A DNA stretch of 5,375 nt from Mageeibacillus sp. UBA5770 (GTDB taxonomy: Bacteria; Bacillota_A; Clostridia; Saccharofermentanales; Saccharofermentanaceae): positions 624-5,998 of the forward strand of contig DIEQ01000111.1 of NCBI GenBank assembly GCA_002418705.1. Direction: 5' to 3'. The notes below the pieces were generated by a model, which saw nothing but the letters and a program-made list of their open reading frames with translations, was not told where the DNA came from and ran no database searches. Made by a program: the position numbers and the translations under genes. Below, one piece after another: positions 1 to 5,375 of this stretch. The stretch's first letter is position 1, and each line of letters begins with the position of its first letter.

Positions 1-1
1 C

Positions 2-295
2 TTCTGGTCGGAGGCAAGCTCCCGTGCGGCTAATGATGCATTTACAGAAACAGCCATGGCTAACCCGACCACAGCAGCAGCGGGATTTGCGTATAATTCA
101 AGCAACATGACAAACCAGATCGTTGCAGTTGATACGGTGCTCAGACAGTACCTGCCTTCTCTTGAGACAGGAAGTGTTGAAGATCTTGATACGGTATATA
201 AAGAGTTTGTAAGTGCTCTAAAAGCAGCCGGCATAGATGATGTCATTGCCGATAATCAGTCACAATTTGATGCATGGCTTGCCAGCAATAGCTGA
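2..295 (+). CDS. ABC transporter extracellular solute-binding protein, C-terminal part (DUF3502 type; 5' end outside window)
   Basis: This is the 3' end of a substrate-binding lipoprotein gene; the frame is open from base 2, so the ATG at 56 is an internal methionine, not the start. The 97 visible residues begin FWSEASSRAANDAF and end AWLASNS before TGA at 293-295. The pattern of a GFAYNSSNMTNQIVAVDTV segment, then LPSLETGSV, then a helix with AGIDDVIADNQSQFDAWL is typical of the DUF3502 C-terminal domain found in LplA/LipO-like family 1 sugar-binding proteins. The full protein would normally be about 500 residues, with a lipoprotein signal peptide, anchored on the outer face of the membrane. 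It sits directly upstream of two permease genes in the usual binding protein, permease, permease order, so it very likely feeds them. Its ligand cannot be told from this fragment. Confidence 0.88.
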   Translation, partial: FWSEASSRAANDAFTETAMANPTTAAAGFAYNSSNMTNQIVAVDTVLRQYLPSLETGSVEDLDTVYKEFVSALKAAGIDDVIADNQSQFDAWLASNS

Positions 296-329
296 GTGAA
301 GCATGAACCGGTGACGTAAGACTTAAGGG

Positions 330-370
330 GAAGAAGGAGAATTTCTTACTAAGAGTTATTCTCCTTCTTC
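330..370 (+). terminator. Intercistronic stem-loop between binding protein and permease genes (attenuator or mRNA 3'-end stabiliser)
   Basis: A perfect 13-bp stem pairs 330-342 (GAAGAAGGAGAAT) with 358-370 (ATTCTCCTTCTTC). The 15-base loop can itself fold into a short inner stem, 343-347 with 351-355. The gap from the stop at 295 to the next start at 387 holds little else. No run of T follows the stem (TATTAGGAG comes next), so it is not a standard strong intrinsic terminator. In binding-protein operons such hairpins commonly keep the binding-protein mRNA abundant while less message reaches the permeases; that role is inferred here. Confidence 0.7.
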
Positions 371-374
371 TATT

Positions 375-380
375 AGGAGA
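375..380 (+). promoter_or_regulatory. Ribosome binding site of the first permease
   Basis: AGGAGA lies 6 bases before the ATG at 387 and only 4 bases after the stem-loop ending at 370. It supports the start at 387 over the in-frame ATG at 405. The same six bases occur in the 5' arm of the hairpin (335-340), and their complement TCTCCT is at 360-365, so the site could pair with the hairpin's 3' arm if that arm were free. Confidence 0.8.
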
Positions 381-386
381 ACGAAT

Positions 387-1331
387 ATGCAAAAAAATCA
401 TGAAATGAAAAAAGAAAAAAGAGTTCTGAGATGGAAGAGGAGTATTCCCATCTACATTCTAATGTTCCCCGGTATGCTGTATTTATTAATTAACAACTAT
501 TTGCCGATGGCGGGCATCGTTATTGCTTTTAAGAAAATTGATTTCCGGAAAGGAATTTTCGGAAGTCCATGGTGCGGGCTTGATAATTTTGTATTCCTCT
601 TTACTTCAGGGAGCGCTTGGAGAATTACCAGAAACACATTACTTTATAACATAGCTTTTATTATCATCGGAACGATTTTTGCTATATTTGTGGCAATTAT
701 GTTAAATGAAGTTAAAAAGAAATTTGCTTCAAGGCTATATCAGACACTCATTCTGCTGCCATATTTAATGTCAATGGTAGTAGTAAGTTATCTTGCGTAT
801 GCATTTTTGAGCGGTGAAACAGGCTATATAGCCAAATCCATTCTGCCCGCTCTGGGAATAGATAAACCGATTGCATTTTATCAGCAAGCTAAGTATTGGC
901 CCTTTATCCTTACTTTCATCAATATGTGGAAAGGGATCGGGTTTGGAACCATTATCTATTTGTCCAGTATTATCGGCATTAGTCCTGAGTATTATGAAGC
1001 TGCAAAAGTTGATGGTGCCACAAAGCTGCAGCAGATTTTCTATATTACACTTCCCAGCTTAAAGCCAACGGTTATTACTTTATTCATATTAAGCGTCGGA
1101 AGGATTTTCTATTCAGATTTTGGCCTGTTTTTTCAGATACCAAGAAACTCGGGTATGATTTACAGCACGACACAAACAATTGATACATTCGTATACAATG
1201 CATTGATGACGCAAAATAATATTGGAATGTCATCGGCTGCAGGTTTTTATCAGGCAGTAGTCGGATGTGTCTTTGTCATTCTTGCAAATGCTGCCATTCG
1301 AAAACTAAGCCGTGAACATGCAATGTTTTAG
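387..1331 (+). CDS. ABC transporter permease, LplB/YteP type (sugar uptake)
   Basis: This encodes a 314-residue inner-membrane subunit of a carbohydrate uptake (CUT1-type) ABC importer, which forms half of the membrane channel. The basic, lysine-rich N-terminus (residues 1-18) is followed by about six hydrophobic segments near residues 21-40, 85-106, 117-140, 172-192, 227-248 and 284-302. The cytoplasmic EAA loop that docks the ATPase is clear: E204-A205-A206, then D209-G210, then L222-P223. The FGSPWCGLDNF stretch (residues 58-68) is characteristic of LplB-like permeases, and the length fits that group (about 310-320). AGGAGA upstream supports the ATG at 387. The gene follows a binding-protein gene and is followed after 10 bases by a second permease, so the two should form a heterodimer. 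No ATPase gene lies in the window; a shared MsmX-type ATPase is the usual partner. The substrate is probably an oligosaccharide, but its identity is not visible. Confidence 0.93.
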   Translation: MQKNHEMKKEKRVLRWKRSIPIYILMFPGMLYLLINNYLPMAGIVIAFKKIDFRKGIFGSPWCGLDNFVFLFTSGSAWRITRNTLLYNIAFIIIGTIFAIFVAIMLNEVKKKFASRLYQTLILLPYLMSMVVVSYLAYAFLSGETGYIAKSILPALGIDKPIAFYQQAKYWPFILTFINMWKGIGFGTIIYLSSIIGISPEYYEAAKVDGATKLQQIFYITLPSLKPTVITLFILSVGRIFYSDFGLFFQIPRNSGMIYSTTQTIDTFVYNALMTQNNIGMSSAAGFYQAVVGCVFVILANAAIRKLSREHAMF

Positions 1332-1335
1332 GAGG
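1330..1335 (+). promoter_or_regulatory. Ribosome binding site that fixes the start of the second permease
   Basis: A perfect AGGAGG overlaps the TAG stop (1329-1331) of the first permease and sits 6 bases before the ATG at 1342. The upstream in-frame ATG at 1312 lies inside the first permease, would add ten uncharacteristic residues, and has no comparable site. The overlap of stop and ribosome site suggests the two permeases are translationally coupled, giving equal amounts. Confidence 0.9.
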
Positions 1336-1341
1336 TACAAG

Positions 1342-2235
1342 ATGAATAATAAATTTAATGAAGAAAAAACAATGCAGGCTCTGGCACATGTAGTTATGAT
1401 TGTCCTGTCAGTACTTGCCGTCGTACCGTTTTTGTTATTGATTTCAGCATCCTTTACAAAGGAAACTGTGGCTGTTAAGTATGGATATAAATTCATTCCT
1501 TCCGTCTTTAGCTTAGATGCCTATCAATACATTTTCAAACAATGGGCACAGATTGGCCGGGCTTATGGTGTTACCATTCTGGTTACCGCAGTCGGAACCG
1601 TAATTATGGTTATGATTACATCCATGTTTGCGTATGGCCTGATTCAAAAGAACATACGCGGGATCAAGGTAATTTTCATCCTGGTCATCCTAACAATGCT
1701 GTTTAACGGCGGTATTGTTCCTACTTATTATATATATAACAACATTTTGCATTTGAAGGATACAATTTGGGGTCTGATTATACCCAATCTTTTGATGAAT
1801 GCTTTTACTTTGATACTCGTAAAGAGCTATATGCAGTTCAATATACCGGCCGAATTAATGGAGGCCGCCGAAATCGACGGTGCCGGGCAGTTTACAATTT
1901 TTTTCAAAATGGTATTCCCGCTGTCCGCACCTATCATTGCAACTATTGGACTCTTAGGCGGTGTTACTTACTGGAATGACTGGATTAACGGCCTGTATTA
2001 CATCCAGGATGCAAAACTCTTCAGTATTCAGCAGCTGCTGAATGCAATAAATAATAATATTCAATTTCTGGCAAATAATGCAACAAACATGTCAGGAAAC
2101 AGTGCCATGAATCTGCCAAGTGCAACCATACGTATGGCAATTGCCGTCGTTGCCATTCTGCCGATCGTTATGATATATCCTTTCTTCCACAAGTACTTTG
2201 CAAAAGGACTTACGATGGGTGCAGTTAAGGGTTAG
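1342..2235 (+). CDS. ABC transporter permease, YtcP/LplC (AraQ-like) type
   Basis: This is the second membrane subunit of the importer, 297 residues from the ATG at 1342 (MNNKFNEEKT); a longer form from 1312 is open but less likely. It has about six hydrophobic segments, near residues 15-37, 76-100, 109-121, 142-160, 195-212 and 264-282. The EAA loop reads E174-A175-A176, D179-G180, then P193 in the VFPLS stretch. FNGGIVPTYY (121-130), the WNDW (211-214) and the C-terminal end YFAKGLTMGAVKG (285-297) are hallmarks of YtcP/LplC-like permeases, and the length matches that group (about 285-300). It should pair with the permease encoded just upstream. In B. subtilis, members of this type (YteP-YtcP) are linked to rhamnogalacturonan oligosaccharide import, but the group also serves other glycans, so the substrate remains open. 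Confidence 0.93.
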   Translation: MNNKFNEEKTMQALAHVVMIVLSVLAVVPFLLLISASFTKETVAVKYGYKFIPSVFSLDAYQYIFKQWAQIGRAYGVTILVTAVGTVIMVMITSMFAYGLIQKNIRGIKVIFILVILTMLFNGGIVPTYYIYNNILHLKDTIWGLIIPNLLMNAFTLILVKSYMQFNIPAELMEAAEIDGAGQFTIFFKMVFPLSAPIIATIGLLGGVTYWNDWINGLYYIQDAKLFSIQQLLNAINNNIQFLANNATNMSGNSAMNLPSATIRMAIAVVAILPIVMIYPFFHKYFAKGLTMGAVKG

Positions 2236-2288
2236 TTTGAAGTCAAGTTCATAGAGAATGCTTTTGCAGTATCTTTGGAATTTGGAAA

Positions 2289-4988
2289 ATGAATAGGAAG
2301 AAGTGTTTATATATGGGAAATAACCGTTTGGAAGAGGTCCTTAGCGGAAATGGGAAAAACTATATTCTGCCCTTTTTTTGGCAGCATGGAGAGAGTGAAG
2401 GTGTTTTAAGAAAATATGTTCATGTAATCCATGATGCAAACATCGGCGCATTCTGCGTGGAGAGCAGGCCTCACCCGGACTTCTGCGGCCCGAAGTGGTG
2501 GAGCGATATGGATGCCATTATCGATGAAGCCAAAAAGCTCGGCATGAAGGTGTGGATACTCGACGATAGTCATTTTCCGACCGGATATGCTGCCGGTGCC
2601 GTCGAAAATGCACCGAAAGAATTATGCCATCAGTATATGAATTATCGGACTCTTACTGTCTGCGGGCCAAAACCGCAGACAGATTTATATGTGGAGGAAT
2701 TTGCACATCCTGAAAAACTGCCGGCCTTTATGCCGCAGCCGCCTGCACCCAAACGTGTATTTAATGATGATAGTATCTATAAGGTTATTGCCTCCAAAAT
2801 AGAGCCGGAAAACAGGATAGGCAGCTCATTAGACATTACACCGCTGGTAAAAGATGGGTTCTTAAGATGGGATGTGCCGGACGGATATTGGAAAATATTT
2901 GTCATCTATCTGACACGTGATGCTGATGGCAGAAATGACTATATCAATTTGCTCGATAAAGACTCCTGCTGCTTACTTCTGGATGCAGTTTATGTTCCGC
3001 ATTATGAGCACTATAAGGAATACTTTGGCAACGTAATTGCCGGATTTTTCAGTGATGAACCTCCGATCGGGAATACACCGGGCTATACGGCAGGCGATAT
3101 CATCGGAAAGCCCAATCAGCCTCTGCCGTGGTCGGCCGCTGTGCCTGCGAAAATGGAGCTTGAATTCGGCAGCGAAGACTGGACGCTTTATCTGCCCATG
3201 CTTTGGAATGATGGCGCGGACGAACAAATGAAGGCCAGGATACGCGTTGCCTATATGGATGCTGTGTCAAAGCTGGTAGAAGAAAGCTTTTCAATTCAGA
3301 ATGGTAAGTGGTGCGAGGAGCACGGAGTTGAATATATCGGCCATATGCTGGAAGATTGTGACATGAATGCAAACCTCGGACCGAGTATGGGACATTTTTT
3401 TAGAGGGTTGGCGGGACAGCACATGTCGGGCATCGACAACATCGGCGGTCAGGTGATGATCGGCGGGCAGAATGTTGGACGTATGGGCGGTTCCGGCTGC
3501 CAGGATGAAGCGGCATTTTACCATTATGAACTTGGCAAACTCGGAGCATCTCTGGCCGCAATCGACCCCAAAAAAGACGGGCGCTGCATGTGTGAGAACT
3601 TCGGTGCGTATGGCTGGCAGTGCGGTGTGAGATTAGAGAAATACCTGATGGATCACTTTCTGGTTCGCGGAGTGAATTACTATGTTCCGCATGCATTCTC
3701 ACCCGCACCTTTTCCTGATTTTGACTGCCCTCCGCACTTCTATGCTCATGGTCAGAATCCGCAATACCGTGCATTCGGAGATCTGATGGCATACTCCAAC
3801 CGCATATGTCATCTGATCAGCGGCGGCATCTCGAAGCAGGATGTGGCTGTCCTGTACCATGGCGAAAGCCAGTGGGGCGGAGACTATCAAAGTAACCTAT
3901 ATGCGGCCAGGGAACTGACGCAGCGCCAGTTGGATTTTCATATAATCCCGTCGGATATTTTTGAAGAAAGGGCAGCATTTAATACTGTCTTTGACGGGAA
4001 GATCTTATCGGTGAATGGAAGGGAATATAAGGCTCTTGTCATTTCGCGATGTGAATATCTTTATAAAGCAGCAGCAGAATTTATCAGTACCGCTGTAGAG
4101 AGCGATTTTCCGGTAATATTTATCGATAATTATCCGAAAGGAATTTCCAACGCCGCAAAAGAGGAAAGTGAATTGCTGCTGGAGAAAGTAAGACGCGGCA
4201 GGACTGCTGCGATTGCTGAATTGCATGATACATTGTGTTCGTTATTTGAACCGGATGTCAGGCTGGATCAGACATTCCGTAATCTGACGATCTATCATTA
4301 CAAGTCAGAAATGGATACATATGTCATGCTCAATGAAGATCCGTCAGAGACATTTACAGGAACAGTTACCGTAAAAGCCAGAGGTGAAGCCGCTGCCTAT
4401 GATGCATGGGAGAATTGTCTTCGCCCGGTAAGTGCGCAGGCGTGTGAAAGCGGGACGGAAATTGAAATTGAGTTAAAACCGCTCGAAATGTTGATTGTTG
4501 TTTTCTCCCCTGAGGCATTTAACAATGTTAAACCAGCCTTAAAACCGCAGGGAATGGCTAAGGTATTAACCGATTTTACAGTATCAAGAGCTGCTGCGCT
4601 CGCGTATCCGTCTTTTTCCGGTGAAGAAAAAATAGATATGCTTTCAAGCATGGCCGCGAAGTATCCGGATTTTTCAGGATATTTCTGCTACACAACACAT
4701 GCGGCCATTCCCGAAAGCAGGCAGACAATATTGGAAATTGGCGATGTATACGACAGTGCTGAGGTTTTTGTAAATGGCATAAGCGCAGGCTGCAAAGTCG
4801 CACAGCCATATCTGTACGATATTACGGATCTCATATCTGCGGGTGAGAACGAAATAAAGATCGAAGCGGCTACGACGCTGGAACGAAAAGTGCGCAGCAT
4901 GGGCGTTGATATCTATTGTATGGGAGCAAAGGCACCGCTTTCGCCAACCGGAATTATCGGAAATGTCACCATATACAGCTCCATATAA
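2289..4988 (+). CDS. Cytoplasmic glycoside hydrolase, GH106-like (alpha-L-rhamnosidase-related)
   Basis: This encodes a large (899-residue) probable glycosidase with no signal peptide or membrane segment, so it likely acts in the cytoplasm on imported substrate. Residues about 24-115 look like the first part of a barrel (KWWSDMDAIIDEAKKLGMKV, then DDSHFPTGYAAG). About 131-215 is a beta-rich insert ending RWDVPDGYWKIFVIYLTR. The barrel resumes with GFFSDEPP (252-259), GHMLEDCDMNANLG (351-364) and CENFGAYGW (435-443), which precedes FLVRGVNYYVPHAF (457-470). About 515-650 resembles the alpha/beta domain that follows the barrel in related enzymes (AVLYHGESQW; KALVIS). About 790-897 is a GH2-type sugar-binding jelly roll (SAEVFVNG; DITDLISAGEN; PTGIIGNVTI). 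E257, E355 and E436 are candidate catalytic or metal-site acids by position only. It lies 53 bases after the permease. The start is uncertain: the ATG at 2289 has only weak TGGAA 8 bases upstream, while the ATG at 2313 (891 residues) has AGGAAG 12 bases upstream. The family call rests on motif memory; the substrate is unknown. Confidence 0.72.
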   Translation: MNRKKCLYMGNNRLEEVLSGNGKNYILPFFWQHGESEGVLRKYVHVIHDANIGAFCVESRPHPDFCGPKWWSDMDAIIDEAKKLGMKVWILDDSHFPTGYAAGAVENAPKELCHQYMNYRTLTVCGPKPQTDLYVEEFAHPEKLPAFMPQPPAPKRVFNDDSIYKVIASKIEPENRIGSSLDITPLVKDGFLRWDVPDGYWKIFVIYLTRDADGRNDYINLLDKDSCCLLLDAVYVPHYEHYKEYFGNVIAGFFSDEPPIGNTPGYTAGDIIGKPNQPLPWSAAVPAKMELEFGSEDWTLYLPMLWNDGADEQMKARIRVAYMDAVSKLVEESFSIQNGKWCEEHGVEYIGHMLEDCDMNANLGPSMGHFFRGLAGQHMSGIDNIGGQVMIGGQNVGRMGGSGCQDEAAFYHYELGKLGASLAAIDPKKDGRCMCENFGAYGWQCGVRLEKYLMDHFLVRGVNYYVPHAFSPAPFPDFDCPPHFYAHGQNPQYRAFGDLMAYSNRICHLISGGISKQDVAVLYHGESQWGGDYQSNLYAARELTQRQLDFHIIPSDIFEERAAFNTVFDGKILSVNGREYKALVISRCEYLYKAAAEFISTAVESDFPVIFIDNYPKGISNAAKEESELLLEKVRRGRTAAIAELHDTLCSLFEPDVRLDQTFRNLTIYHYKSEMDTYVMLNEDPSETFTGTVTVKARGEAAAYDAWENCLRPVSAQACESGTEIEIELKPLEMLIVVFSPEAFNNVKPALKPQGMAKVLTDFTVSRAAALAYPSFSGEEKIDMLSSMAAKYPDFSGYFCYTTHAAIPESRQTILEIGDVYDSAEVFVNGISAGCKVAQPYLYDITDLISAGENEIKIEAATTLERKVRSMGVDIYCMGAKAPLSPTGIIGNVTIYSSI
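2656..2682 (+). repeat. Perfect 10-bp inverted repeat inside the hydrolase gene
   Basis: CTGTCTGCGG (2656-2665) pairs exactly with CCGCAGACAG (2673-2682) across a 7-base loop (GCCAAAA). It is followed by ATTTATAT, which is AT-rich but not a T run. It encodes residues 123-132 (TVCGPKPQTD) of the hydrolase, around where the barrel chain gives way to the beta-rich insert. The hairpin is seen directly; any role in transcript pausing, processing or polarity is inference. Confidence 0.6.
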
Positions 4989-4994
4989 GAAGAC

Positions 4995-4999
4995 AGGGG
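4995..4999 (+). promoter_or_regulatory. Ribosome binding site of the metallo-hydrolase gene
   Basis: AGGGG lies 9 bases before the ATG at 5009, within the 20-base gap after the TAA stop of the hydrolase (4986-4988). The gap is too short for a separate promoter and terminator, so the two genes are almost certainly on one transcript. Confidence 0.65.
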
Positions 5000-5008
5000 T
5001 ATTACAAA

Positions 5009-5375
5009 ATGCAGCAGCTTTCATACTATTCATCCGTGCGGATATCAGAGTACGTAACAAGAATAACCAGCTTAACGGGTGAGCATATGTATCTTGTTGA
5101 GGGAGACAGTAAAACTGCCCTGGTTGATACGTGCTTAGGGATTGGTCACTTAAGAGACTTTGTGGAGAAATTAACGGATAAGCCAATCATTGTCATCCTG
5201 ACACACGGACATGTGGATCATGCGATGGGTGCACCTGAATTTGACGAAGTTTACATGAATTCGGCAGACAGCAAAATATTTGAAGAGCAGAAAGGCCTGG
5301 ATGTCCGTAAAGGGTATATCGGGATGATCCTTGCCGGAGGTCTCGCGGAAATTGAGGAGAGTGATTTTGTACAGC
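5009..5375 (+). CDS. Metallo-beta-lactamase-fold hydrolase, N-terminal part (3' end outside window)
   Basis: The first 122 codons of a metallo-hydrolase are visible, starting MQQLSYYSSVRI and open to the window end. The zinc-binding motif reads THGHVDHAMG at residues 65-74, giving H66, H68, D70 and H71 as the HxHxDH ligands. Before it comes the usual beta-strand pair, MYLVEGDSKTALVDTCLGIG (28-47), with D40 in the conserved aspartate position; a cysteine (C42) stands where many relatives have glycine. VYMNSADSKIFEE (81-93) fits the segment that follows in glyoxalase II-like members. The remaining zinc ligands would lie beyond the window. Such enzymes hydrolyse esters, lactones, thioesters or phosphoesters, and which applies is not visible. 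Its placement 20 bases after the glycosidase suggests a role in the same pathway. There is no signal peptide, so it is probably cytoplasmic. Confidence 0.87.
   Translation, partial: MQQLSYYSSVRISEYVTRITSLTGEHMYLVEGDSKTALVDTCLGIGHLRDFVEKLTDKPIIVILTHGHVDHAMGAPEFDEVYMNSADSKIFEEQKGLDVRKGYIGMILAGGLAEIEESDFVQ

Noticed and set aside
56..295. Separate small 79-residue gene
   Set aside because: The frame is open upstream to the window edge with matching family sequence, so this is the end of a longer binding-protein gene.
391..420. Runs of 7, 6 and 6 A bases at the start of the first permease, possible slippage or programmed frameshift
   Set aside because: The zero frame is intact throughout and encodes the usual lysine-rich N-terminus; nothing shows use of another frame.
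1312..1341. Ten-residue N-terminal extension of the second permease
   Set aside because: It overlaps the end of the first permease and lacks a ribosome site, while a perfect AGGAGG sits 6 bases before the ATG at 1342.
2236..2288. Possible internal promoter or terminator in the 53-base gap before the hydrolase
   Set aside because: A TTGAAG at 2237-2242 has no well-spaced -10 partner, and no stem-loop was seen; the gap holds no clear signal.
3400..3792. 130-codon - strand open frame
   Set aside because: It falls within the conserved catalytic part of the hydrolase, and its His/Arg/Ser/Pro-rich translation is typical of an antisense shadow.
4674..5186. 170-codon open frame on the - strand across the hydrolase end and the metallo-hydrolase start
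   Set aside because: It lies antisense to two well-supported genes and spans their junction, and its translation shows no recognisable domain.

Overview
This window looks like part of a carbohydrate uptake and breakdown operon from a Gram-positive Firmicute, probably a Clostridia or Lachnospiraceae type organism. The evidence is a moderately AT-rich composition, strong AGGAG-type ribosome binding sites, a DUF3502-type solute-binding protein, and an LplB/YtcP-type permease pair with no ATPase gene beside it. The genus cannot be fixed from the sequence. All genes read on the + strand and lie close together.

Layout: (1) Positions 2-295 hold the last 97 residues of an extracellular solute-binding lipoprotein whose start lies before the window. 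(2) Positions 296-386 are a short gap with a perfect 13-bp stem-loop directly in front of the next ribosome binding site. (3) Positions 387-1331 and 1342-2235 encode two six-helix ABC permeases, each with an EAA loop. The second is best started at 1342, where its Shine-Dalgarno overlaps the stop codon of the first. (4) Positions 2289-4988 encode an 899-residue protein without a signal peptide that resembles the GH106-like (alpha-L-rhamnosidase-related) glycoside hydrolases. (5) Positions 5009-5375 hold the first 122 codons of a metallo-beta-lactamase-fold hydrolase that runs off the window end.

How they may work together (inference): the lipoprotein captures an oligosaccharide or glycoside outside the cell. 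The two permeases import it, powered by a shared MsmX-like ATPase encoded elsewhere. The cytoplasmic hydrolase then cleaves it, and the metallo-hydrolase may act on a product or an attached group. The B. subtilis relatives of this transporter type (Lpl and YtcQ/YteP/YtcP) and the GH106 resemblance together point towards rhamnose-containing pectic fragments or a similar glycoside, but the substrate is not shown by the sequence.

The points most worth a second look are the intercistronic hairpin, whose arm duplicates and competes with the downstream Shine-Dalgarno; a perfect 10-bp hairpin inside the hydrolase gene; the divergent hydrolase itself; and its tight pairing with a metallo-hydrolase. 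No RNA gene, insertion sequence, CRISPR array or clear promoter was seen.
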